Positions 23,118 to 32,096 of a stretch of 40,091 nt of DNA are shown in pieces (positions within the stretch are counted from its first letter, which is position 1; each line of letters starts with the position of its first letter). This DNA comes from Nitrososphaerota archaeon (GTDB lineage: Archaea > Thermoproteota > Nitrososphaeria > Nitrososphaerales > Nitrosopumilaceae): the NCBI GenBank assembly GCA_021323705.1, contig JAJPKL010000005.1:1-40091 (forward strand), given 5' to 3'. A program made the position numbers and the translations under genes. The notes beneath the pieces are model-generated. The model made no database searches. It worked only from the letters and a program-made list of their open reading frames with translations, and was not told the origin of the DNA.

Positions 23118-24587
23118 TTGCTTTCCTTAAAGAAACTTGACCAAGCCGAGTATGAAAAGAAGCAGAATAAAAAGATAGAACGAGAACTGCCTTATTTTAT
23201 TACAATTGTATCACTTCTTGCATCAAGTGGGTTTGGGCCTTATACGATACTACAGAAGATAAAGGATCTTAACCTATTACCTATAATTCAAACGGAAACC
23301 ATCAAGATACTAAAACGAATTGATCTGCTTGGAATAGACCCACTTACCGCACTAGGCGAAGCAAAGGACAAGCCGTCCTCGCGCGGACTGGGAGAGTTTC
23401 TTGGAGGATATGTCTCTGCCATTCAGAGTGGTGGCAACGTAATCAATTATCTAAAAAGCAAGATGTCAAGTGCATACGAAAGGCTTGAGAGCTCAGAAAA
23501 ACAATCTGTAGAAAAGCTCAGTGGCATAGTTCACGCCTGGCTTACGATGCAGATAGTCATACTTGCAGTATTTATCTTGGTTGCAGCAATTGGCTCAAAC
23601 CCACTGACAGGCTCTGGTACAACAAACAGCTCACAGCCTCCGTATCTCCTACTTGTTTTCTCACCAATAATCTCAATTGCATTTATGAAGATGGTGCAAA
23701 ACATGAATTCCTCTAATGTTCAAGAGATTAAAATGAAAAGCCTGTTGAAGTTCATGGTGCCACCATTTTTGGTAGCTCTTGTATTGATTATAGGTAATGT
23801 GTTTTCAGGCATGAACGTCAATGCCTACATCTTGGGCTGTTCTCTGGTTGTAGGCTCGATATGGCCTGCAATGAAATTCAAAAAGATCTATATGGCAAAC
23901 CTTCATGCCGAAGCGGCAACCCCGCAAATTCTCAGGGATATCACAGAGGCAAGGAAGGCTGGAATGGGTCCTGAAAAATGCATAATACATGCATGCAAGA
24001 GAAAGGACTTCAAGTCATTTAATACAGTAGCAAATACGATTGCAAACAAGCTTGAATGGGGAATTCCACTCTCTAACATTTTTGAGACATTGCAAAAAGA
24101 AGTCAAAAACTTTCAGGTACTCATAACCTTTAGGATACTATTTGAAATTATATCTGCTGGAGGCGGAAACGTCAATACGCTTGACTCGCTAGCCGATGCC
24201 AGTGAAAAGATCCACGACATTACAAAAACCAAGCGCGATATGTTGCAGCCATATGTGATGGTTGGTTTTATGTTAATTGTAATTACTGGATTTACTACAT
24301 TACTGACAATCGATTCTTTTACAGATATAGACAAAGAGAAAAACCTAGTTCACAATACAGGTGTACCACAGCCGCCTGACACCACAAGCAACCTGCTTGA
24401 TGTTGTATCTGTTGCCATAATTGCCCAAGCATGGCTTTCGGGCCTATTTATTGGAAAGATAACAAAGGGTGCATATTCTGGAGGATTCTTGTTCTCAATG
24501 TTACTTACCATAATCAGCATGGCAGCCATTGGTATGATCCAACTTCATGTGATAAACATTGGTGCCATTTTACAGCCGTCCAAATAG
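23118..24587 (+). CDS. Pilus membrane platform protein (TadC/ArlJ-like)
   Basis: A 489-residue polytopic protein of the type II secretion F (TadC/ArlJ) family. It starts with a cytoplasmic GspF-like domain (about 20-135: ELPYFITIVSLLASSGFGPY, then SRGLGEFLGGYVSAIQSGG), then membrane segments near 145-165, 180-190 and 212-245, a second cytoplasmic GspF domain (about 255-365), and three membrane segments at the C terminus. The TTG start lies 5 bp after the ATPase stop, so the two are cotranscribed. It is the platform through which the ATPase pushes pilins. Confidence 0.9.
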   Translation: MLSLKKLDQAEYEKKQNKKIERELPYFITIVSLLASSGFGPYTILQKIKDLNLLPIIQTETIKILKRIDLLGIDPLTALGEAKDKPSSRGLGEFLGGYVSAIQSGGNVINYLKSKMSSAYERLESSEKQSVEKLSGIVHAWLTMQIVILAVFILVAAIGSNPLTGSGTTNSSQPPYLLLVFSPIISIAFMKMVQNMNSSNVQEIKMKSLLKFMVPPFLVALVLIIGNVFSGMNVNAYILGCSLVVGSIWPAMKFKKIYMANLHAEAATPQILRDITEARKAGMGPEKCIIHACKRKDFKSFNTVANTIANKLEWGIPLSNIFETLQKEVKNFQVLITFRILFEIISAGGGNVNTLDSLADASEKIHDITKTKRDMLQPYVMVGFMLIVITGFTTLLTIDSFTDIDKEKNLVHNTGVPQPPDTTSNLLDVVSVAIIAQAWLSGLFIGKITKGAYSGGFLFSMLLTIISMAAIGMIQLHVINIGAILQPSK

Positions 24588-24638
24588 TATGTCACTTGCA
24601 ATGTCATACCGCCTCTTATATCGACTCTGCAATTACAT

Positions 24639-27323
24639 ATGAATAATTTGAGATATCACATCGTAACCGCACTATTTGTCATGTTGATGGTTTTCCCACA
24701 TTATGTATTTGCGGACAGTGGAAACCAGCTTGATACCACACTTGTACCAAATAAAATAATTGCAAATACTGATGGTATAATTCAGGTCTATCCAAAAGAA
24801 TTTAACAATACTATTGACAATCTAGTGGCCACCTCGTCTGATTCTTCAATAGTTCAGATTCTAGGAGTGGAAAAAGATGCTTCCCATAATGTTTTCAATG
24901 TAAAGGTCAGGGCACTAAATGCAGGCCAGGCAACAATTAACATGGCAGCATCAGGATTTGCCTCACTGGAGATACCACTCACTATTTATTCAGATTCACA
25001 CACGCCAGCAAGTCTTTTGATTAAAGCTACACCGCAGACCTTCTCTACGACAGGGCCCAACACAGGCTATGTATCTGTAGAAACGGTAAACTCTGATGGC
25101 GTTCCAACTCCAGTGTCTGCAGACACTCCAATAAAACTAAGCGTGTCAGATAGTAGTATTACAAGTCTAGCCAAGACCCAAATGGTAATAAAACAAGGTT
25201 CCTACTATGCCACAGAAAAACTGATTGCGATAAAACCAGGCACCGCCCAGATATATGCGTCCGCGCCTTCGATGCAGCCTGTATCTACTTCTGTTACTGT
25301 TAATAACAATGCAGTACAATACACACTCCAGGTTTATGCGTATCCTCCTGTAGTAAACGTCGATAAAAATTCAGTGTCCTACATAATAGTACAGTTACAT
25401 GATTCTGCAGGAAATCCTGTTTTGGCCCAAGATGACATTCCAGTATCGGTTAGAATCGTAAATAAAAACGATACATCATCGATTAATACAAGCGGTCAGA
25501 GCCCATCTGCACAGGTAAACGGCGGACTGGTTATCCAGAAAGGATCCTACTGGGGATATGTCCCTGTACAGTATACAGCGGGAGTAAATGCAACATACAA
25601 TGTAGTCATCTCAGCCAAAGGCTATGCAATCAGTACAATCCCTGCCGCCATGACAGTTACGACCAGCACCACCGCAACTACAGGCACAACAGCACCTGGC
25701 ACCTCAACTTCTGCTACTGGTACTACAACTACCACCAGTACAACATCGGCAAGCGGTACGACCACTACAACTAGTACAACGTCAACAAGCGGTACCACAA
25801 CAGCTGGTTCAACAACTGCAACAGGAACCACGACTGCAACAAGCACGTTATCTTCAATTTGTGCACTAAACCCAATTTCAACATCTTCATCCCAAGTTCA
25901 GATTGTTGCTATTGCGCAAAACTTCATCATAGATGACAAAACGCCATGCTTTTATCCACTTCCAATCCTTGCAACAGGGAATAACGAATTAATTGGCATA
26001 CTGGCATTGAAGGATTCTATGGGTCTGCCTGCACTTGCCAAGTCTGACCTTTCTTTTGAAATCGATTCTTCTGATACATCTACAGTTTCTGTACCGAATG
26101 TAAAAATGGGTTATGGAGCCCAATCTGCGCTTGTCTTTGCTAAAGTTGGCACTGCTGCAAATCCAATCACACTCAATGTTGTCTCTGGTACTCCACAACA
26201 GGTAACACCAGTTGTCGCGGCAGTTTCTCCAACAACTTCAGGTTTGGTAGCCAGTTCTCTTCTTACGACGGTTTTGCCAAATACGCAATTCCCAATGGCA
26301 GTATATACAACAAACAATGGCGCACTTGGTTCATTTAAGAATGGTTTTGAGGCCCTCATCTCACCGCAAGAATCAATCTCACCAATACAGGTGACCGTTC
26401 CAAAAGGTGAGACAGTGTTTCTTGCTAACGAGACTTTGCTAAAGAGCGGAACACAAAACGTAGCCATTACAACACCTGATTATTCATCAAGCTTCATTGT
26501 TACAGGCGCATTGTCTAAACCAAGCAGCATAATGCTTGGATATCCAGATCAAATTACTTCAAACAATTCATTGTTATTTTCAATTGAGTTATTAGATGAT
26601 AAACAACTCCCAATATTGGCTGACAAGGATATTAACATCAAACTTGTCTCAAGTGATCCAACCATACTCAGTGTTCCTGATAACGTGCAGATCAAGCAAG
26701 GCTCTTACTATGCCACGTTTGATGCCAATGCAAAGGCAGGAGGCACTGCAGAAGTAGCAGTGCTTGCCAATGAGCTTCCACTGTCAAAGTTTGATGTAAC
26801 GATAACAAGTTTCACACCAGTCGTAACCATTAATTCAAATGATTATGCTGATAACAACTCTCCTATCGCTGCTACTGCTACTGCAACATACAATAATTTG
26901 CCTCTTGTAGGACTACATGTAGACTGGCTAATCACAGGCGGAACAATACAAAATAAAGATTCTGTGACTGACAAGGATGGCAAGGCAACTCTTTCACTAA
27001 TCACAAATGATCCAAATACAGTTACAATCCAAGCAAAAGTGGGTGGAGGACCATACCAGATAGTTACTGCTAGTAAACAAGTACACATCAATGCTCCCTT
27101 AGTACCTGCCGCTTCCTCAGGACAATCTACACAAAATAGTGGCCAATCAAATGGATTTTCAATAATGGGCCTTAGCCCAATACTATTTGTGATCCCAGGC
27201 GCAGCGGCTGCAGCATTTGTAGTCTTGAAAAAGAAGAACATGCTGGAAGGAATATCTGAGCGAATCAATATTGCAGACAAGTTTGCCGGAATCAGGGGAA
27301 AAATGTCTAGCTCAGAAAGCTAG
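24639..27323 (+). CDS. Large surface-anchored Ig-like adhesin with Thr/Ser linker
   Basis: An 894-residue exported protein. A signal peptide (about 1-25, ending VFA) is followed by repeated invasin/BIg-like beta domains (SDSSIVQILGV, SSITSL, SDPTILSV and KQGSYYAT recur). A low-complexity Thr/Ser/Gly linker lies at about 337-405, probably glycosylated, then more Ig-like domains. The end has one membrane helix (about 846-863) and a basic cytosolic tail. A TATA-like CTTATATC lies about 20 bp before ATG. It follows the pilus platform gene by 51 bp, so a role in adhesion or pilus anchoring is likely. It may also be a cell-envelope protein unrelated to the pilus. Confidence 0.82.
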   Translation: MNNLRYHIVTALFVMLMVFPHYVFADSGNQLDTTLVPNKIIANTDGIIQVYPKEFNNTIDNLVATSSDSSIVQILGVEKDASHNVFNVKVRALNAGQATINMAASGFASLEIPLTIYSDSHTPASLLIKATPQTFSTTGPNTGYVSVETVNSDGVPTPVSADTPIKLSVSDSSITSLAKTQMVIKQGSYYATEKLIAIKPGTAQIYASAPSMQPVSTSVTVNNNAVQYTLQVYAYPPVVNVDKNSVSYIIVQLHDSAGNPVLAQDDIPVSVRIVNKNDTSSINTSGQSPSAQVNGGLVIQKGSYWGYVPVQYTAGVNATYNVVISAKGYAISTIPAAMTVTTSTTATTGTTAPGTSTSATGTTTTTSTTSASGTTTTTSTTSTSGTTTAGSTTATGTTTATSTLSSICALNPISTSSSQVQIVAIAQNFIIDDKTPCFYPLPILATGNNELIGILALKDSMGLPALAKSDLSFEIDSSDTSTVSVPNVKMGYGAQSALVFAKVGTAANPITLNVVSGTPQQVTPVVAAVSPTTSGLVASSLLTTVLPNTQFPMAVYTTNNGALGSFKNGFEALISPQESISPIQVTVPKGETVFLANETLLKSGTQNVAITTPDYSSSFIVTGALSKPSSIMLGYPDQITSNNSLLFSIELLDDKQLPILADKDINIKLVSSDPTILSVPDNVQIKQGSYYATFDANAKAGGTAEVAVLANELPLSKFDVTITSFTPVVTINSNDYADNNSPIAATATATYNNLPLVGLHVDWLITGGTIQNKDSVTDKDGKATLSLITNDPNTVTIQAKVGGGPYQIVTASKQVHINAPLVPAASSGQSTQNSGQSNGFSIMGLSPILFVIPGAAAAAFVVLKKKNMLEGISERINIADKFAGIRGKMSSSES
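25650..25855 (+). repeat. Thr/Ser-coding low-complexity repeat
   Basis: Imperfect tandem repeats of ACCACTACAACTAGTAC type units inside the adhesin gene, coding for a Thr/Ser/Gly-rich linker. Two units containing AGCGGTAC lie about 48 bp apart near 25750-25795. Repeats of this kind can change length by slippage and alter the reach of the adhesin. Confidence 0.7.
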
Positions 27324-27572
27324 CTAATGTCTTATGAATGCTGAAATATTTGCAAGATGTGACATGAGGGCTTTTCCGACTACCTCATTTCGGCTCAGCA
27401 TGAACAGAGAGAAAAACCCCTCAAAGAAAGTCATTGAACCTTGGAGCGGGTTTTGATGAATAATTTGCAGAGTCATGAATATTACAACTCCAGTCACAGC
27501 AACAAGAACCACAGAATAGTAAATTGCATACCTCTTACTTTTTGGATCGTGCATCGAAGAAAAAAACTTCAT
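27324..27572 (-). CDS. Small single-pass membrane protein
   Basis: An 82-residue protein with one strong hydrophobic segment (about 16-37, YYSVVLVAVTGVVIFMTLQII). The rest is short and mixed, with no Cys motif. The start ATG 27572 is supported by a TATA box (27591-27603, minus) about 25 bp upstream. Its stop codon directly abuts the adhesin stop. No family is recognised. Confidence 0.65.
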   Translation of the reverse strand: MKFFSSMHDPKSKRYAIYYSVVLVAVTGVVIFMTLQIIHQNPLQGSMTFFEGFFSLFMLSRNEVVGKALMSHLANISAFIRH

Positions 27573-27590
27573 AAAAAATTTACTGCAAGT

Positions 27591-27603
27591 CTAAAATATA
27601 AAA
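27591..27603 (-). promoter_or_regulatory. TATA box of the 27324-27572 gene
   Basis: TTTTATATTTTAG on minus is a near-consensus archaeal TATA box about 25 bp before ATG 27572. Confidence 0.6.
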
Positions 27604-27768
27604 CCTATTTTCCATTATTGGAAATGATAACCTGTAGTTATTTCTTGATGATGTGGCCATATCATGAAGGATAACTACATTTGTAACTTGTCGGGACGAA
27701 TAGATTTTCTGTATGTAATATTTAGTTACACGCTGATTGCTAAGACTGTTATCGTTTGACTGGTATTG

Positions 27769-28620
27769 ATGACAATTGACATGGCCGCATATTCAAAGAT
27801 GGACAGTTTAGAGACAACATCATATGATTATGAAATGTTAGTTGAAAAACTGCGAATTGAGTTGTCTAAATTTGGTCTCACAGCAAATCAATCAAAGGTA
27901 TTTCTATTTTTGGAAAAATCAGGACCTAACACGGCTACTCAAGTCAGTAAATCGCTTAAGATACCAAGGACTGAGACTTATCACCTTCTTACCAATTTAC
28001 AAAACAGGGGAATAGTTCTTGCCTCTTTTCAGCATCCTATAAAATTTGCAGCCTTGCCGTTAGAAAAGGCAATCAATGTTCTTATCAATGCTGAAAAAGA
28101 GAGAGTAAAGCAACTTGAAAATCAAGAGAAAAGCTTGATCGAACTCTGGAACGTGCTTCCTGGATACAACATAAAACAAGACTATGTCAAAGACGGCAAG
28201 TTCCAAATGCTGCAGGGCATAAATCAAATGACTAGCAAGATAGGCGATATGATAGATGATGCAAAAAAATCTATTCAAGTTCTTGCCTCTGAGAAGGATT
28301 TCATGAAGTTCTATCATTCTGGATTTTTGGACAGAATGGAAGATTCTAGAGTGGAATCGCAGCTCATCTCATCCTCTTCAAAAAACACCCCCTACATCTT
28401 TAAAGGGAAATTAAAAGATAGAGCAAAAAAAATGCCAAACAAGATAAAAGAGGAACTCTGCTTTATCATAAAAGATGACGACGAATTATTGCTTTTTATG
28501 ACAAGCCCAAGCAAGCCATCCCAGGACATATTTGCAATGTGGACTGATTCTTTATCGATGGTCTACACATTAAAGTTATTATTTAGCTACATATGGTCTA
28601 ACTCCAGATACTTTACTTAA
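27769..28620 (+). CDS. TrmB-family transcriptional regulator, paralogue 3
   Basis: A 283-residue regulator related to those at 9891 and 12220 (FGLTANQSKVFLFLEKSGPN, PRTETYHLLTNLQNRGIV, a central FQMLQGINQMTSKIGDMI, an ASEKD motif, and C-terminal FIMWTDS-type sequence near FAMWTDSLSM). The winged helix lies at about 36-108. It is the most divergent of the three. ATG 27769 was chosen over TTG 27766. It stands between the pilus cluster and other regulators, so it may control either. Confidence 0.84.
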   Translation: MTIDMAAYSKMDSLETTSYDYEMLVEKLRIELSKFGLTANQSKVFLFLEKSGPNTATQVSKSLKIPRTETYHLLTNLQNRGIVLASFQHPIKFAALPLEKAINVLINAEKERVKQLENQEKSLIELWNVLPGYNIKQDYVKDGKFQMLQGINQMTSKIGDMIDDAKKSIQVLASEKDFMKFYHSGFLDRMEDSRVESQLISSSSKNTPYIFKGKLKDRAKKMPNKIKEELCFIIKDDDELLLFMTSPSKPSQDIFAMWTDSLSMVYTLKLLFSYIWSNSRYFT

Positions 28621-28680
28621 GTTCAGATTCTCGACATACTGGAGTGGACCCCTGTTGTCATATTTTCTTACACGTCTCCA

Positions 28681-28689
28681 ATTTTATCC
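28681..28689 (+). promoter_or_regulatory. TATA box of the 28711 gene
   Basis: ATTTTATCC is centred 26 bp before ATG 28711, the usual spacing for leaderless archaeal messages. Confidence 0.45.
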
Positions 28690-28710
28690 ATATTGAAACT
28701 ATAGATTGCC

Positions 28711-29352
28711 ATGTCAGGACTTGATATGCTTATTGGACAGTCGTTTGAAAATGCGCTAAAAAGTGCACTAGGAGAGAGAGTGTTATCAAAAATACAAAGC
28801 ACCATACTTGAAAGGTATGGGGTGACAATTAGTGATGCAATTGAAGACTTTCAAAAATTAGATTTTGCTTTAAAGGAATTATACGGCAACAAGACTGATA
28901 CCATTGAAAAGCAGATCATCGACAAGATATTCATACTTGAAGAAAATAAACACAATGACAGAAACTGGATTACCATAGAGGACGAGAATCTGGCCAAAGT
29001 AATACTTGAATCAGTTGGCGATTATGATAAAAAAAATATCTTAAATACAGTTCTTGACGAACCGCGGGTAATTTCAGACATTCTAAGTATGAACAACATA
29101 CCACAAACGTCAGGCTATAGAAAGGTTAACACATTAATTCAATACGGCATGTTGATTCCTCAAGGTTTTATGTCTACTAATGATGGTAAGAAGGTGACAA
29201 AATACAAATCTGTTTTTGAAAACATTGTAATAACGATAGAAAAGAACAAAGTGATTGTACGGGTGTTGCCGACTGCAGAAGCTATGAAAAAAAGCACTAT
29301 CTTGCAATTAATTGGCTCAAGATTTCCTTATGGACATATTCGTTGCACGTAA
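28711..29352 (+). CDS. NitrOD5-like winged-helix regulator
   Basis: A 213-residue regulator. The N-terminal part (about 1-70: GQSFENALKSALGERVLSKIQ, then RYGVTISDAIEDF and LDFALKELYG) resembles the NitrOD5 output domain common in Thaumarchaeota. The C-terminal part (about 105-195) is a winged helix: ILNTVLDEPRVISDILSMNN, IPQTSGYRKVNTLIQYGMLI, then a KKVTKYKSVFENIVITIE wing. No receiver domain is attached, so the input signal is unknown. A TATA box 26 bp upstream supports ATG 28711. It lies between trmB3 and the PII-cyclase gene. Confidence 0.72.
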   Translation: MSGLDMLIGQSFENALKSALGERVLSKIQSTILERYGVTISDAIEDFQKLDFALKELYGNKTDTIEKQIIDKIFILEENKHNDRNWITIEDENLAKVILESVGDYDKKNILNTVLDEPRVISDILSMNNIPQTSGYRKVNTLIQYGMLIPQGFMSTNDGKKVTKYKSVFENIVITIEKNKVIVRVLPTAEAMKKSTILQLIGSRFPYGHIRCT

Positions 29353-29528
29353 AATGATTTATCTATCATACCAGAGTTTTTTTATCTGCACTACAAAACA
29401 TCTTTGCAAAGACAATGATCTTAAACACGAATTGATATCTTTCTTATAATCTGATAATGAATTAAAACGTGAGAAATTACACACTGGTTTAAATTTGGTA
29501 GGAATCGCACTTTATCTAGACTAGACTC

Positions 29529-30806
29529 ATGATACGAATTGAAGCAGAAATTCCTAGAAATGACCTAATGGGAGTAAGCGATGCTCTTAGGATAATCGAC
29601 GTATCCGTAAATATCTCCAAGGTCAAGGGTAGAGGTAAAGGAGTAGGTTCCAAAGTCCACGCTGCAAAAGGCACTGAGATGTACAGGTCAGAATTTCAGG
29701 ACAAGTATGTAGTACAGGTAACCGTTCCAGATAACATTGAAAATGACGTAGTTGAGATAATAAAATCAAACTCAAAAACAGGCAAGATTACGATTTTCCC
29801 GGTATCTAGAGTCATAGATATTGGTTCTGGCGTTGAAAATGAACAAGCGCTTGCACTCAATGAATATGACAATGTAATATTGACTGCTGCAAAGAATCAA
29901 AACACATCTTTTCCCTTTGGATTTACCACTGAAAATCTCAAGGTTGTTCCCCCACAAATCGAAGGAGAGAAGGGATACTATGACGTACTTGAGAAAAAAT
30001 TTGTTCCGTTGAATGTGCTTGAATCAGTTATCTATCACGTAAAACCAATTGAAAGATTTCAAATCCTCTCTGCTGATGATTCTGTAGTGATAGAAAGCAT
30101 GACTAGAGTAAAGAGGAACTTTTCACTATACAAAATGAAGATGTCAGACTCGTATTCGCAGGCTTTTCTAAAATATGTGGCAAGCAGATTCTTGAGTCTC
30201 TGGCCAGAGCAAGAAATCAACGTCGCAATCCTATATGTAGATATCGTGGGTTCAACAAAGCTTGCAACTTTGCTCACCTCAGAAGAGCTCTCAGGACTGA
30301 TCAAAGTGTTCTCAGAAGAAATGTCTGTGATAGCATCCAAACATGCAGGTTTTGTGCTAAAATATGCAGGAGATGCCGTGATTGCTTTCTTTCCAGAACT
30401 CAAGGAGTTTGGGAACATGGCAGAAAACGCCATACGATGTGCACATTCAATGAACATGCTGATAAAGCACTCCCTCAACCCAATCTTTGCAAGCCTTGGC
30501 CTGCCAACTATAAGTGTGCGAATTGGCATAGATGCGGGCAAGAACCGAATAGTCTTTCTTGGCTCTGACCCTGATCTTATTGGACACAGCATCACAATAG
30601 TTTCAAAAATACTGCCCCTTGCCCAGCCCAATCAGACTACAATAGGCGATGCTGCATATCAAATGCTTTCTCCAGAATTTGCAGAACAATTTACAAAGAT
30701 TAATTCTGATGACAAGAGGTGGAACTATACTCATCCTGGTACCGGCAATATCTATCCAATATACTTTTCAAGGCATCTTGTACAAATCTCTGATCTGAAG
30801 GTATAG
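29529..30806 (+). CDS. PII-like domain fused to class III nucleotidyl cyclase domain
   Basis: A 425-residue two-domain protein. Residues 1-100 look like PII (GlnB/GlnK): RIEAEIPRNDLMGVSDAL, VSVNISKVKGRGKG, KGTEMYRSEFQDKYVVQVTV, then a shortened B-loop TGKITIFPVSRVIDIG. The T-loop lacks the usual uridylylated Tyr segment. After a 110-residue linker, residues 231-415 form a class III cyclase core with metal aspartates D238 (YVDIVGST) and D282 (KYAGDAVIAFF). By eye alignment, the catalytic Asn/Arg pair (VNxAAR) reads T356/K360 (ITIVSK), so activity may be changed or lost. If active, it could turn nitrogen or ATP/ADP state into cyclic nucleotide. Confidence 0.82.
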   Translation: MIRIEAEIPRNDLMGVSDALRIIDVSVNISKVKGRGKGVGSKVHAAKGTEMYRSEFQDKYVVQVTVPDNIENDVVEIIKSNSKTGKITIFPVSRVIDIGSGVENEQALALNEYDNVILTAAKNQNTSFPFGFTTENLKVVPPQIEGEKGYYDVLEKKFVPLNVLESVIYHVKPIERFQILSADDSVVIESMTRVKRNFSLYKMKMSDSYSQAFLKYVASRFLSLWPEQEINVAILYVDIVGSTKLATLLTSEELSGLIKVFSEEMSVIASKHAGFVLKYAGDAVIAFFPELKEFGNMAENAIRCAHSMNMLIKHSLNPIFASLGLPTISVRIGIDAGKNRIVFLGSDPDLIGHSITIVSKILPLAQPNQTTIGDAAYQMLSPEFAEQFTKINSDDKRWNYTHPGTGNIYPIYFSRHLVQISDLKV

Positions 30807-30823
30807 GAAAATCTTGAGGTTTT

Positions 30824-31411
30824 TTATTTTTTAAATTTCTTACTCGTAAATCTAGTTAATCCAAGTTTTCGCAGTTCGTCTGATTCCTTAAGCACTGATT
30901 TGTGTTGTTCTTCTTTGTATTTTCTTAACTTTTTCTTCAGGTTAGAAGACTCGTTTGCAAGTATCTTGACCGCATAAAGTCCAGCGTTTGCTGCCTTGTT
31001 TACACCTACCGTCACTACTGGGGAGCCAGTAGGCATCTCTGATATTGATAAAAGTGAGTCCAATCCGCCAAATGCAGAAAACTTGAAACGGTCTGAATTA
31101 CCCTTGTCATTGTAAACCATTATTGGAACTCCTATCACCGGTATTATTGTATGAGATGCAACCATGCCTGGCAAGTGTGCAGACCCTCCAGCACCTGCAA
31201 TTATTACTTTAAACCTCTCCCTTTCGGCGTGTTTTGCATAGTCTTCAAGTCTTGTAGGGGTTCTGTGAGCAGATACTATCTGGTCTTCGTGTTTTATGCC
31301 AAACTCATCCAAGACTAGTGCTGCTGCATGCATCACTTTGCTGTCTGAGCTTGAACCCATGATGATTCCAACAACAAATTTCTTTGAATATTCCATGGGT
31401 TTATGCAACAT
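30824..31411 (-). CDS. purE: N5-carboxyaminoimidazole ribonucleotide mutase (PurE)
   Basis: A 195-residue enzyme of purine synthesis that moves the carboxyl group of N5-CAIR to C4. Family motifs are IIMGSSSDSKVM near the N terminus, VSAHRTP, and IAGAGGSAHLPGMVAS, then GVPIMVY. The last 35 residues are a lysine-rich extension beyond the usual core. ATG 31411 is used; ATG 31396 is possible. TATA-like AT-rich sequence covers 31417-31437. It works after PurK, whose gene is 0.7 kb away on the same strand but separated by an oppositely oriented membrane-protein gene. Confidence 0.94.
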   Translation of the reverse strand: MLHKPMEYSKKFVVGIIMGSSSDSKVMHAAALVLDEFGIKHEDQIVSAHRTPTRLEDYAKHAERERFKVIIAGAGGSAHLPGMVASHTIIPVIGVPIMVYNDKGNSDRFKFSAFGGLDSLLSISEMPTGSPVVTVGVNKAANAGLYAVKILANESSNLKKKLRKYKEEQHKSVLKESDELRKLGLTRFTSKKFKK

Positions 31412-31528
31412 CGAATTTTAATAAGGTTTTATAAAAAATATCTACCCGATAGATCTTATAGCCATCGCCATAGTTGGATAACAATTCAAACTTTTAAATT
31501 ATGTAAAAGAAAAATTTTATCATTCTTT

Positions 31529-32092
31529 ATGCAAGACTCGCCACTTGAGGTAAGACGTGCATTTGGACTGCTTTTCGTTGGGGTTGCAATAGCTGTTGGC
31601 TCTGCCTCCATTCTAAGTGAGATGGCGTTTGCGCACCAGAGTCCGCTTTATTATTACATAATAATATGGCTTGGAAGCTTTGCCATAACATTTGGAGTAA
31701 TCTTTGGCAAGTTCCGATACATTCTTCAGTCTATACGAGGCAGAATGAAAAATAGTGTCAAATGGTCTGGTCCGATAAAAGCAATCAACGGACTGTGCTG
31801 GGCCGCACCATTTGCAGCAATCGGAGCCTTTCCACCATTGTATCAATACCTGATATTGCTTGGAATAGGTTTGGGAAACACTTCAACCTACATATTCATG
31901 AAAAAGTACAGCGGTCTTGCAAATCACGAGCAAATAATTGTGGGTGCAATCTCTCTTGTTGCTATTCCTGTTGCTGTTTTTGTTGACACGTCATTTGTAT
32001 CAAATCAAACAATAGCAGTAATTGTATCCAGACTTATGATAGCTGCAGCGTATGGGGTTGGTGGCATATACGCCCTTGTTGCCAAGAAATAA
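31529..32092 (+). CDS. Unknown polytopic membrane protein between purE and purK
   Basis: A 187-residue protein with about five hydrophobic segments (near 11-34, 42-60, 82-100, 105-118, 130-150 and 158-183, some of them weak). It has basic connecting loops (RYILQSIRGRMKNSVK). No transporter motif is recognised. The frame opens at 31403, but that part overlaps the purE promoter and is unlike a membrane protein. ATG 31529, with a TATA-like TTTTAAATT 30-38 bp upstream, is preferred. Its stop is 4 bp from the purK stop. Confidence 0.68.
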   Translation: MQDSPLEVRRAFGLLFVGVAIAVGSASILSEMAFAHQSPLYYYIIIWLGSFAITFGVIFGKFRYILQSIRGRMKNSVKWSGPIKAINGLCWAAPFAAIGAFPPLYQYLILLGIGLGNTSTYIFMKKYSGLANHEQIIVGAISLVAIPVAVFVDTSFVSNQTIAVIVSRLMIAAAYGVGGIYALVAKK

Positions 32093-32096
32093 CCTC

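Noticed and set aside
25622-25846. Val-rich minus-strand frame and repeat units that might suggest a CRISPR array
   Set aside because: It is the antisense of the Thr/Ser linker of the adhesin. Units are imperfect, short and without unique spacers.
30059-30631. Minus-strand frame of 190 codons
   Set aside because: Antisense to the PII-cyclase gene, with no recognisable domain.
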